DNA of 64,000 nucleotides, from contig OZ243123.1 in the NCBI GenBank assembly GCA_965212505.1, positions 4,898,001 to 4,962,000 of the forward strand. Direction: 5' to 3'. Position 1 is the first letter of the stretch. Each line of letters begins with the position of its first letter. The notes beneath the pieces are model-generated. The model saw only the letters and a program-made list of their open reading frames with translations. It did not search any database and was not told the origin of the DNA. The translations under genes and the position numbers were made by a program. This document shows, piece by piece, positions 53,029-61,235 of the stretch. The stretch comes from JAHEKO01 sp965212505 (GTDB lineage: Bacteria; Acidobacteriota; Thermoanaerobaculia; Multivoradales; JAHEKO01).

Positions 53029-54067
53029 CGTGAACGACTCGGCCGAGAAGTTGCTCCGAGCGAGCGTGACAGCGAGCGACAAGCTCGCCCGCCTGGCCGT
53101 GGTCGCTCCAGAGGTGGGCGATCTCTTCGTGCTCGAGGCAACTCGGGAGCAGCCGGTGCAATGGCTGCTCGTCGACCGGCGCGGGGAGTTGGATCTCGTG
53201 GCTCCGGTCGACAGCTGCCCGTACCTGTCGACGACGGACGTTCGCGTGGAGGAGTCGACCACGCAGACACCTCTGGTGGCGCGGACCGCTTCCGCGACCT
53301 GGATTCCGCGAGGCTCCCTGACTCGCGACGGATGGTGCGGTCGGCTTGCGAAGGACGGCCTGGATGCTGTCTGCTCGCTGCGCCGAGAGATTGGTGAGCG
53401 CTCTGTCGAGTCGACTCCGCAAGACACGGTCGTGGCGAGCGAGTTGCGCGGATGGATCGAGCGGGTGGTGTCACCCGCATGTGACGCGCTCCCACGGGTC
53501 GAAGAGCGGCGCTCGCCACGTTACGCGCAGATGGCCTCTGCCGCACTGGTGCTCGTGGCGATCGGTCTGACGGGTCTCCTGCTTCGAGAGCGAGGCAGGG
53601 TAGAGCGGCTGCTGGCCGAGCGGGCCGGTTCCGAGAGCGTCGTCGAGTTGGGTGCGCCGAAGGAAGCCTCCGAGGCGCCGCCGCCGACTCGGGCGGCGGC
53701 GGAGGCCGTTCGCGCGGTGCCGTTGGTTCTGCTCACGCCCTGGGAGGCCGAGCGCGGAGGTCCGAGCGCCTTCCGAGCCGCAGCCGAGGAGCCGTCGCTC
53801 TTTGTGGCTCTCCAGCTCGATCCGCTGCGGTTGGTAGACCGCTACACGGTGCAGGTGGAGGAGCTGGCGACCGGGCTGGAGGTTTGGAGCGGTGGCGACT
53901 TCCGTCGCGAGGGTCGACTTCGAATCGACCTTTCGATTCCTGCTTCCTTGGTTCGGGCTGGCGAGTACCGGATTGTTCTCTACCCGGACGACGAGGGCGA
54001 GGTAGAGCGCGTGTCGTTCGGTGAGTATCGGTTCTCGGTGGCAGTCAACGGGTCGCGGGCGCCGTAG
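53015..54067 (+). CDS. Anti-sigma-like single-span membrane protein
   Basis: A 350-residue protein from ATG 53015, with ATG 53021 also possible. The first 165 residues are cytoplasmic and helical, with a Cys-poor sequence and no zinc-finger motif. A single membrane helix follows at about 173-190 (MASAALVLVAIGLTGLLL), then a coiled region and a periplasmic beta-domain (about 235-345) with LVLLTPWEAERGG, VALQLDPLRLVDRYTVQVEE and GEYRIVLYPDDEGEVE. This C-terminal module resembles the sensor domain that accompanies anti-sigma-type proteins next to CHAT-TPR genes. It overlaps the upstream gene by 14 bases and the convergent CHAT gene by 88 bases. Confidence 0.65.
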   Translation: MEMSDVNDSAEKLLRASVTASDKLARLAVVAPEVGDLFVLEATREQPVQWLLVDRRGELDLVAPVDSCPYLSTTDVRVEESTTQTPLVARTASATWIPRGSLTRDGWCGRLAKDGLDAVCSLRREIGERSVESTPQDTVVASELRGWIERVVSPACDALPRVEERRSPRYAQMASAALVLVAIGLTGLLLRERGRVERLLAERAGSESVVELGAPKEASEAPPPTRAAAEAVRAVPLVLLTPWEAERGGPSAFRAAAEEPSLFVALQLDPLRLVDRYTVQVEELATGLEVWSGGDFRREGRLRIDLSIPASLVRAGEYRIVLYPDDEGEVERVSFGEYRFSVAVNGSRAP

Positions 54068-57000
54068 AGCTGGAAGGCGGCCCAGTAGTAGGGAGCTGCC
54101 GCGCGGTCGCCCCGTCGGATCAACTCGAGCTGTGCAGCCCGCAGCGCTTCGTCTTTGGGCGAGCCCGCGAGGAGGTGGCGGTAGAAGGCCTCCATCAGCT
54201 CGGGTGTGATGCGGTCGGACACCGACCACAAACTGGCCAGGATCGATCGCGCACCCGCGTACTGGAAGGCGCGGGCGAGCCCGTTCAGTCCATCCGTTCC
54301 GGAGTCGTCTCCCAGGGCGGACCCGCAGGCCGAGAGCACCACCAGCTCCGAGCGCAGACGAAGGCCGTCGAAGATCTCCCAGGTTTGGAGCAGGCCGTTG
54401 TCGCCGCCGTCATCTCGACTCCGGGGAGGGCTCAAGACGATCGCGGAGTCCAGCGGCCGGTGCTCGTTCAACCGGACGTGGGTGGCGAAGTGCAGCACGC
54501 GTGCTTCGCGCACCGTGTTCGATCTGGCGCGTTCCTCGGAGGCGTTGGCACCGAGAAGGGTGAGGGTTCGCGCGGCGGGGAACTGCGCCGCAACTCGCTC
54601 GACCTCGGAGCGCGTGTACGGCAGCGACTCCAGATCGTGGTGCGGGGATCGGCCGTCGCGCCGTAAAGAGAACGCAGGATCGCCGAAGGCCACCAGCAGG
54701 CTCTGAGTGCCGGCGGGAGCCTCCGCTGGGAAGTTCGATCTGGCGTTTCTAACGTAGGTCGACCCGGACATGGCGAGATGGATCGGCCGCCACTCCACGA
54801 GGTACTGAGGTCGGCTGTTTTCCACCTCTGGGTTGGCGGGTCGAAGCAGAGCGCCGAGCGGCAAGTACTGGAGCGGTCCGTCTGGAAGTACGAGAATCCG
54901 TTCGCCACGAGCGAGCACCGGCTCCAGGGGCGCAACCAGCTGCGTGTAGAGTTTTCTAGAGAGGCGGTTGAGATCGAGTCGCTGGCGCTCTGCGAAATCG
55001 GTGGGGCGGGCGGAGTCCTGAACCAGCTGTCGCCAGGCTTGGACCTGTTCGCGGAGGCTGCGCTCGGACATATCCACGACGTTGACCTCGAGCCCGCGCC
55101 CCTGCTCCCAAGCGAAGACGATCGTCTCGCCCTCGAAGACCGCAAATGCGAGAAGCGCGGTTCGATCGGGAAGCGAGCGCGCGATCTCGTCGAGCGTCAG
55201 AGGCTCCGGGTAGCGGATCGAAGCCAGACGCGGGGAGTCGCGGCGAATCTCCTCGATCAGTTCGCGACGTTCTCGCGCGAGCTCCTGGAGCCGTGAGGTG
55301 AGTTGATCGACCTGGTGGTCGTCGCTCCCGGCCGAGAGTGATGCCAGCCGGCTCTGCACTCGATCGTACTCGGCAGAAACGCGCCCCCTGGAGCGAGCCA
55401 GTTCGACGGACAGGCCCTGTTCGACGATCGCCTCCCGCTCGGCAATGCGGGCCAGGAAGCTACCGGCACGAAAACGCTCCAGCACGTCGAAGGCCTCTGC
55501 GGTACGTCCGGTGTCGAGGTACCCCAAAAGGAGGTCGCGATAGAGCTCGGCCGCCATGGCTCGAAGGCTGCCCTGTCGAACTCCGGCCAGGCGGCCGGCA
55601 CTCTCCTCGAGCAGACGGATGCTGCGCTCGAAGTCGGGGAGCGCACCCTCGGTGGAGCCCGAGTCGCGCTCTAGCCGACCCCTGGCAGAGATGGCGGAGA
55701 TGTGTTCGTCAGCTCCGGGAGCCAGCGTAGCGGCTCGCTCGAGAGCCAGCTCGAGCAGGGCGTGGCCCGCTCGGTACCGACCTCGCCGGGACTCGATCTC
55801 GGCCAGGCGCACGAGGATCTCGCTGATGTCCAACGAACCGGGTGCAACCCTTTCGTAGTGAGAGAGAGCCCTTCCGAGGTAGTCCTCGGCTCTCTCGAGA
55901 TCGTTACGGTCGAGGGCCAGTGTGCCGACGTTTGTGGCGACGGCACCCCAGTTGGTCGCCTCGGGAGCCTGCTGTTCATAGATGTCGAGCGCCTTGAGGT
56001 AGTGGGACTCGGCGCTCTCGGAGTCTCCTCGGCTGCGCGCGACGAGGGCCAGGCGGTTCAAGATGAGCGCTGAGAGGTGGGTCTCGCCAGCGCGCTGCTT
56101 CTCGAGCACCAGAGCCTGCTCGAGTAGCTGCTCGGCCTCCTGGAAGTCACCGACACGATGCGCCAGCGACGCCTTGTCGGAGAGGTTCAGGATTGTCCCT
56201 CGCCCACCGGGCTCGTAGCGCTGATTGAGGGCCAGGCTCTCGGAGAGATAGCGTCCGGCTGCGGCGAGGTCGCCGGTACGACTCGCGATGAAGGCGAGAT
56301 TGCCGAGGACCTGGGCCCGCGGATGCGGCAGGCTGCCCTGCCAGCCGCTGCGTTCGAGCCGGAGGAAGTGATTCAGCGCGCCTCGAGCTAGATGCTCTGC
56401 AGAACGAAGATCGCCGCGAAAGACCGCGAGAATCGAGCGGTTGTGGCGGAGCGCCCCGACCATGTCTCCGTCCGGGGCGATCTCGATCGCCAGATCGTAG
56501 GCTCGTTCGTAGACGCCCTCTGCCTCCTCGAGGCGCCCCTGACGTCGGGCGACGACCCCGAGTCTTCGAAGGCTGAGGGCAAGCGCCAGACTGCGCGGCG
56601 CTAGCGTCGATCGGACCTCGATCGCCCGCTCGTAGTCGGCGCGTGCGGCGTCGAGTCGCTCCTTGGCGAGAGCCAGCGAGCCGAGCTCGTGATGGAGGTG
56701 GGCGGCGGTGAGTTGCAAACCCTCTTCGTCGGCGACCGTGAGCGCCTCCCGGTAGGTTGTTTCTGCGTCGCCTAGGTTTGATGACTCGCTGAGAGCCGTG
56801 GCCTCGAGGCTCAGAGCGAGCGCTCGCGAGGCGGGCGAGTCGAGCATTGCCAACGCGCTCTCGAAAGCGTGCTCCGCGCGCTCGCTCTCGCCAGCTTCGA
56901 GACCGAGTCGACCGAGCTCGAGGTACAACCACGCTCGAGCGGCGCTGCGCTCGCGCTCGTCGCTTGCGATCTCTTCCAACGCGGCCGCCGCCTCGGCGAC

Positions 57001-57450
57001 ACGTCCGGAGCGCAAGAGCCCTTCGGCTCTCAGGAAGGCGCGGCTCCCTCGCTGCGAGAGCCGCGGAAGCGCTGTGCTGTCCCATCCATCAACTTCGACG
57101 TGGAAGCGCACGGCGTGGCCGCTCCTCCAACCGTTGAGGACGATCGGTCCGGTGGCGGCCCCAGAGAGCTCGAGATGAAGCCAGTCGAGAGGCGATTCAA
57201 GTGTGTGGGACAGCGGACTGTCGGCCGAAGCGTGCTCCCACGAGACGATCAGATCGCCTCGACGAACGCCAGAATCAGCGAGGGAGGTGCCCGGCGACAC
57301 ACGTGTGACGACGACGCCTTCGTCGATCCAAGGAGCTGGCGCGCGGGCGACGCTCGCGTAGACCGCCAGCGCGACGGCCGCTCCTAGAGCGGCGAGTTGC
57401 GACAGGCCGAGCCTCGGTGCTCGCCTCTCCTGCGCACTTTCAGGCCCCAT
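53980..57450 (-). CDS. PDZ-TPR-CHAT protease-like protein
   Basis: A 1156-residue protein. A membrane helix near residues 17-34 (LAALGAAVALAVYASVA) is followed by a PDZ-like domain (about 42-120; VSPGTSLADSGVRRGDLIVSWE). A long TPR array runs from about 130 to 660 with repeated 40-residue units such as LGSLALAKERLDAARADYERAIE. The C-terminal CHAT domain has the caspase-like dyad: His991 (LHFATH) and Cys1042 (VVLSACGSALG). Members are self-activating or signalling proteases in some systems and may be death- or stress-related. The last 29 codons lie antisense to the convergent 53015 gene. The dyad looks intact. Confidence 0.88.
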   Translation of the reverse strand: MGPESAQERRAPRLGLSQLAALGAAVALAVYASVARAPAPWIDEGVVVTRVSPGTSLADSGVRRGDLIVSWEHASADSPLSHTLESPLDWLHLELSGAATGPIVLNGWRSGHAVRFHVEVDGWDSTALPRLSQRGSRAFLRAEGLLRSGRVAEAAAALEEIASDERERSAARAWLYLELGRLGLEAGESERAEHAFESALAMLDSPASRALALSLEATALSESSNLGDAETTYREALTVADEEGLQLTAAHLHHELGSLALAKERLDAARADYERAIEVRSTLAPRSLALALSLRRLGVVARRQGRLEEAEGVYERAYDLAIEIAPDGDMVGALRHNRSILAVFRGDLRSAEHLARGALNHFLRLERSGWQGSLPHPRAQVLGNLAFIASRTGDLAAAGRYLSESLALNQRYEPGGRGTILNLSDKASLAHRVGDFQEAEQLLEQALVLEKQRAGETHLSALILNRLALVARSRGDSESAESHYLKALDIYEQQAPEATNWGAVATNVGTLALDRNDLERAEDYLGRALSHYERVAPGSLDISEILVRLAEIESRRGRYRAGHALLELALERAATLAPGADEHISAISARGRLERDSGSTEGALPDFERSIRLLEESAGRLAGVRQGSLRAMAAELYRDLLLGYLDTGRTAEAFDVLERFRAGSFLARIAEREAIVEQGLSVELARSRGRVSAEYDRVQSRLASLSAGSDDHQVDQLTSRLQELARERRELIEEIRRDSPRLASIRYPEPLTLDEIARSLPDRTALLAFAVFEGETIVFAWEQGRGLEVNVVDMSERSLREQVQAWRQLVQDSARPTDFAERQRLDLNRLSRKLYTQLVAPLEPVLARGERILVLPDGPLQYLPLGALLRPANPEVENSRPQYLVEWRPIHLAMSGSTYVRNARSNFPAEAPAGTQSLLVAFGDPAFSLRRDGRSPHHDLESLPYTRSEVERVAAQFPAARTLTLLGANASEERARSNTVREARVLHFATHVRLNEHRPLDSAIVLSPPRSRDDGGDNGLLQTWEIFDGLRLRSELVVLSACGSALGDDSGTDGLNGLARAFQYAGARSILASLWSVSDRITPELMEAFYRHLLAGSPKDEALRAAQLELIRRGDRAAAPYYWAAFQLYGARDPLTATENRYSPNDTRSTSPSSSG

Positions 57451-57462
57451 GCCGAGGTGTAC

Positions 57463-57484
57463 GAGCCGCGCGCGGCCGCGGCTC
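57463..57484. terminator. Possible hairpin between M24 and CHAT genes
   Basis: GAGCCGCG and CGCGGCTC form an 8-base stem with a 6-base loop. It touches the M24 peptidase stop (57483-57485) and lies upstream of the CHAT start at 57450. On the minus strand it could partly terminate after the peptidase or structure the CHAT leader. No T-run follows. Confidence 0.35.
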
Positions 57485-58820
57485 AGTCGTCGGCCCGCCC
57501 AACCAACGCCAGCACCTCATCGAGCTCCTTGGGTACCGCCGAGCTGAGAATCTCGGGACCGTCCTCAGTAATCAGTACCGTGTCCTCGATGCGAATGTGG
57601 AGATCCTCGTCGACGATCTCGATGATCGGTTCGACGGCGATCACCATGCCGACTTGGAACGGCAGCGAATAGTCGCCCACGTCGTGTACGGCCATGCCGA
57701 CAAAATGGCCGGCGCCGTAGGCCGGCTGATCCTCGAATCCCCATTTGTCGAAGATCTCGCGATTGATGTCGCGCGTCTGCTGACGCGTGGCGCCGGGCTT
57801 CATGGCGGCGATGATCGCCTTCTGCGCCTCGAGTGTTGCGCGGTAGGCGCGCTCCTGGAGTTCGTCGAACTCGCCCGACACCGGCCAGGTGCGTGTGATG
57901 TCCATCGTCTGGTAGGCGAACGAGGCGCCGTAGTCCATGACGATCAGCTCGCCGTTGGCGAGCTCCTTGCCGTTCGAGTTGTAGTGCCAGATGTTGACGT
58001 TTGGCCCGGAGCCGACGATCGCCGGATAGGCGGCGTGTTCCGCACCGTTTGCGAACATGTGGTGCGAGGCGACCGCCTCGAGCTCGTACTCGTAGCGCCC
58101 AGCGCCGGTGAGCTCGATCGACTTCTGAATCGCCTCGGCGCTGACGCGGCCGTTGTAGCGCAGCACCTCGATTTCGCGCGGCGTCTTGATCATCCGCTGG
58201 GCGTCGATCAACGGGCTCACGTCGTGCAGCTCGTAGTAGGGATAGCGGAGTCGCATCTGCTCCACGCGCCAGGCGTCCTCGCTCGGTTGCGCACCCCAGG
58301 GGTTCACCATTCGGCGCGCCATGTAGATCGCCGCGTCGCCGCGCGAGTTGTCGATCACGTCGCGCTCCGACATGCGCAGGTAGAGCGGGTGACGACCGCT
58401 GGAGCGCCGGCGCCCCAGGAACTCCTCGAAGTAGTGGGAGCCCTTGATCTCCTCGAACCCCCACCGCTCGGCCGCTCCTTCCTGGTAGAGCCAGTTCCAC
58501 CCGTCGCGACTCGCCTCACGTGCAGTCTGCGTCGGCAGGAAGAGCCAGGCCTGACAGCTCGTCGCGTCGATGACGGCGACTGCGTTCAGGTTCTCGTTGC
58601 CGGTCAGGTAGAAGAAGTCGTGATCCTGCCGGTAGCGGAGCCCCGCGAGTGGACTCGTGCCCGCGAAAAGGACGACCGTCGCCTCGTCGGTGATCGCCTC
58701 ACAGAGCTTCGCCCGCCGTTCGGAGAACTCCTCGGGCGGGTAGTCGAAGCGGCCGGCGAGGCTCGGGGCGGCAAGCGGGACGAGACAGGCGGCGATCACG
58801 AGAAGTTTATGAATCTGCAT
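57483..58820 (-). CDS. Exported M24-family aminopeptidase (Xaa-Pro type)
   Basis: A 445-residue protein from ATG 58818-58820 (MQIHKLLVIAA), signal peptide ending near AAPSLAGR. An N-terminal aminopeptidase-P-like domain (about 25-190) precedes the pita-bread fold with its five metal ligands: Asp in VMDYGASFAY, Asp in QTMDITRTW, His in GHFVGMAVHDVG, Glu in VEPIIEI and Glu in RIEDTVLIT. All are present. It would release N-terminal residues from proline-containing peptides outside the cytoplasm, fitting its placement next to an M14 carboxypeptidase gene. Confidence 0.9.
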   Translation of the reverse strand: MQIHKLLVIAACLVPLAAPSLAGRFDYPPEEFSERRAKLCEAITDEATVVLFAGTSPLAGLRYRQDHDFFYLTGNENLNAVAVIDATSCQAWLFLPTQTAREASRDGWNWLYQEGAAERWGFEEIKGSHYFEEFLGRRRSSGRHPLYLRMSERDVIDNSRGDAAIYMARRMVNPWGAQPSEDAWRVEQMRLRYPYYELHDVSPLIDAQRMIKTPREIEVLRYNGRVSAEAIQKSIELTGAGRYEYELEAVASHHMFANGAEHAAYPAIVGSGPNVNIWHYNSNGKELANGELIVMDYGASFAYQTMDITRTWPVSGEFDELQERAYRATLEAQKAIIAAMKPGATRQQTRDINREIFDKWGFEDQPAYGAGHFVGMAVHDVGDYSLPFQVGMVIAVEPIIEIVDEDLHIRIEDTVLITEDGPEILSSAVPKELDEVLALVGRADD

Positions 58821-58842
58821 CTTGGTTCCTCCGAGGGCAGCG

Positions 58843-61215
58843 TCAGGGGATGTCGGCGACGTTGCCGGTTCTGCAGTCGAAGTCGACTGCCTGCGCAGAT
58901 CGGGCACACCAGCCCGCCGTCGCGGTGAAGGTGAACGTGGCCTCGCCAAAGCTGTCCGCGCTCAGAGTTTTCCAGCGTTGTGCGCCGGAGAGGTCCAGCT
59001 CGGTACCGGCACAGGCTCCGTCTGCGATCTGTGTCGTCCCACCGCTTAGGCCGGCATAGACCGCCGCCGTCCGGTCAGGCCTCAAGTTCGAAAGGTTTGC
59101 GACGATCTCTCCGGGACAGGTGCCCGAGAAGATGAGTTGTGGCAGTGGGTCGAGGACGTAGTCGACCGTCACCACGTGGAAATCGACGTCGGGCATCGTG
59201 AGCGTGTTGGTCGGTCTGGTGGAGCTGTCGTTGTCGGTTCCGGTCCAGCCTCCGATCGCCCAGCCGTTCTGAGGGTCGGCGCCGAAGAACTGGATGAGCT
59301 CGCCCGGTACGTACTGACGGTCGGGGCAGCCGGCGGAGTTTGCCGGCGTCGCCTGGGGGTTCGCCCCATTGCCGGTCTTCGACAGAGTGAGCGGTTTGCA
59401 CACCTGGATGTAGTCGACCGACACCACGTGGGCCTCGGACGGCATGGTGAGCTCGTTGATCTCGGAGGTGGAACTGTCGTCGTCGGTTCCGTTCCACGAG
59501 CCGACCCCCCAACCGGGAGAGGGGAAGGCGGTCAACGTCAAGACCTCACCTTCTAGATATCGGTTCGCGGTGCACTCCGCGGAGCTGGCCGGCTCGACGA
59601 GGGGGTTGGATCCCTCGCCGCTGTGGTTCGTGCCGAGGAAGTTGCAGACGTCGTCGATCTGCACGACCTTGGTGGTGACACAACTCGGCTCGGAGACGCC
59701 CTGAGCAAAACGGCCGCAGCTCTCCCGAGAGACGTCGATCGTCAGCGACCCGTCTCCCTGGCTGTCGGTCAAGAAGAGGCCGAGCGCTCGGGGACCCGTG
59801 ACGCCGAACTCGGTTCCGGAGCAGGGGCCAGAGGGGACCAGAGACTCGCCGGGTTCCAAGCCCTCGAAGATCTTGACCCTCGAGCTGGGAGCGGCGCCAC
59901 GAGTGGAGAAGACGATGGGGCCCGGGCAATGACCCTCCACCGCGAGCACGTCCGCCCCGTTCTCGAACGCGCCCGCATCGCAGGCGCCGTCGTCGCGCAG
60001 GAAACCGCGCTGGTCGGTCGATACTGAACATGGATTGGTGTCGATCGCACTGCTGCCGTCGAGCAGGGCGTGGGTCGAGGTGGGGCCGCCATTGTCTTCG
60101 AGGTTGGGGTCGAGCCCGGTCATGAAGCCCCAGTCGTTGGCGCACGTGCTGTCGTCTTCGAAGTTCGCGCCGCTCGAATCGAGCTCGAGAACGTCGATCC
60201 CGCAGTTGCTGTCGGCGTTGCCGGCGATGATCGAGCTCTCTACCTCCAGGGGGGCAGCGCTGAAGTCCGAGGTCAGGTTGAACAGGCCGCCGCCGACTCC
60301 CGTGTCGGCGGTGTTGTCGGTGATGGTGGTGAATCGAATCGAGTTCGGTAGGTAGTTGCCCGTCAGGAGGTAGAGCCCGCCACCGGCGGTTGTGGCGTGG
60401 TTTCCCGAGATGGTGCTATTGGTGATGGTAAGCCCGCCGACCGCCCGAATGCCGCCGCCGTGGCTCGCGGTGTTGTCGTGGAACGTCGACTCCGCGACGG
60501 TTGCGAAACCAGGTTGGCCGAAGGGATACCAGCCGCCTGTTGTGCTGAGGCCCCCGCCCCTACCCGCAGAGATGTTGCCGGCGAGCGTCGAGGCGACCAG
60601 ATCCAGGTAGCCCCCGTAGGCCTTGTAGATACCTCCGCCTCCGCCCGCAGCGTAGTTGTCGAAGAAGCGCGAGTGGGAGACTTCTACCTGTCCATAGCTG
60701 AGGTAGCCACCCTGGCCGATGAAGAGCCCGCCGCCCCTGCGCGCTCGATTGCCGGAGAGGGTGGTGTTGTTGAGAATCACCTCGGCCGACCGGGTGCGCA
60801 CCGAGATCGCTCCGCCGTCGCCCGTCGGTAGCGAGCCGCCGGAGAGGGTCACGTTGACGAGTTCGACGCGCCCGTCGAACTCGCTGTCCGGCACCTCCAA
60901 GATGCGAAAGTCGTCCGATGTCGGCTCTCTGCTGATCTCGAACCCGTTGCCAACCAGAGTGATCCCGCTCGTCAGCCGCGGCAGTCCGTTCTGCCCGTCG
61001 AAGCTCTCCGTCAGGACGACGTCGGCGGTCAGGACGACCTCGTCGTTGCCCGAGCCCGCGGGGCAGTCGCCGACCGGCGCATCCTGATTCGCCGCCTCGA
61101 TCGCGTCGACCAGCGTGCAATCACCCTCGACGACGATCTGCGTCGGAGTCAGCGGCGCGGCCGCCAGCAGTGCGAAGGCGAGAACCTGGAGGCGCCGCGG
61201 CGAAGTCGTCGGCAT
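58843..61215 (-). CDS. Exported beta-helix protein with two InlB-like repeats
   Basis: A 790-residue protein. ATG 61213-61215 has AAGGG 7 bases upstream; ATG 61237-61239 overlaps the carboxypeptidase stop (ATGA) and is the alternative. A signal peptide ends near AAAPLTP. The opening (CTLVDAIEAANQDAPVGDCPAGSGND) matches the CSLREA-type start of beta-helix proteins. A right-handed helix follows with GGGL and NNTTLSGN repeats (about 60-410). Two InlB B-type repeats lie near 575-635 and 650-715 (WGVGSWNGTDDDS and WAIGGWTGTDNDS, each followed by a TMP-containing strand). A surface or secreted binding role is likely. Confidence 0.75.
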   Translation of the reverse strand: MPTTSPRRLQVLAFALLAAAPLTPTQIVVEGDCTLVDAIEAANQDAPVGDCPAGSGNDEVVLTADVVLTESFDGQNGLPRLTSGITLVGNGFEISREPTSDDFRILEVPDSEFDGRVELVNVTLSGGSLPTGDGGAISVRTRSAEVILNNTTLSGNRARRGGGLFIGQGGYLSYGQVEVSHSRFFDNYAAGGGGGIYKAYGGYLDLVASTLAGNISAGRGGGLSTTGGWYPFGQPGFATVAESTFHDNTASHGGGIRAVGGLTITNSTISGNHATTAGGGLYLLTGNYLPNSIRFTTITDNTADTGVGGGLFNLTSDFSAAPLEVESSIIAGNADSNCGIDVLELDSSGANFEDDSTCANDWGFMTGLDPNLEDNGGPTSTHALLDGSSAIDTNPCSVSTDQRGFLRDDGACDAGAFENGADVLAVEGHCPGPIVFSTRGAAPSSRVKIFEGLEPGESLVPSGPCSGTEFGVTGPRALGLFLTDSQGDGSLTIDVSRESCGRFAQGVSEPSCVTTKVVQIDDVCNFLGTNHSGEGSNPLVEPASSAECTANRYLEGEVLTLTAFPSPGWGVGSWNGTDDDSSTSEINELTMPSEAHVVSVDYIQVCKPLTLSKTGNGANPQATPANSAGCPDRQYVPGELIQFFGADPQNGWAIGGWTGTDNDSSTRPTNTLTMPDVDFHVVTVDYVLDPLPQLIFSGTCPGEIVANLSNLRPDRTAAVYAGLSGGTTQIADGACAGTELDLSGAQRWKTLSADSFGEATFTFTATAGWCARSAQAVDFDCRTGNVADIP

Positions 61216-61235
61216 GGATGACCCTTCGTGCGAGC

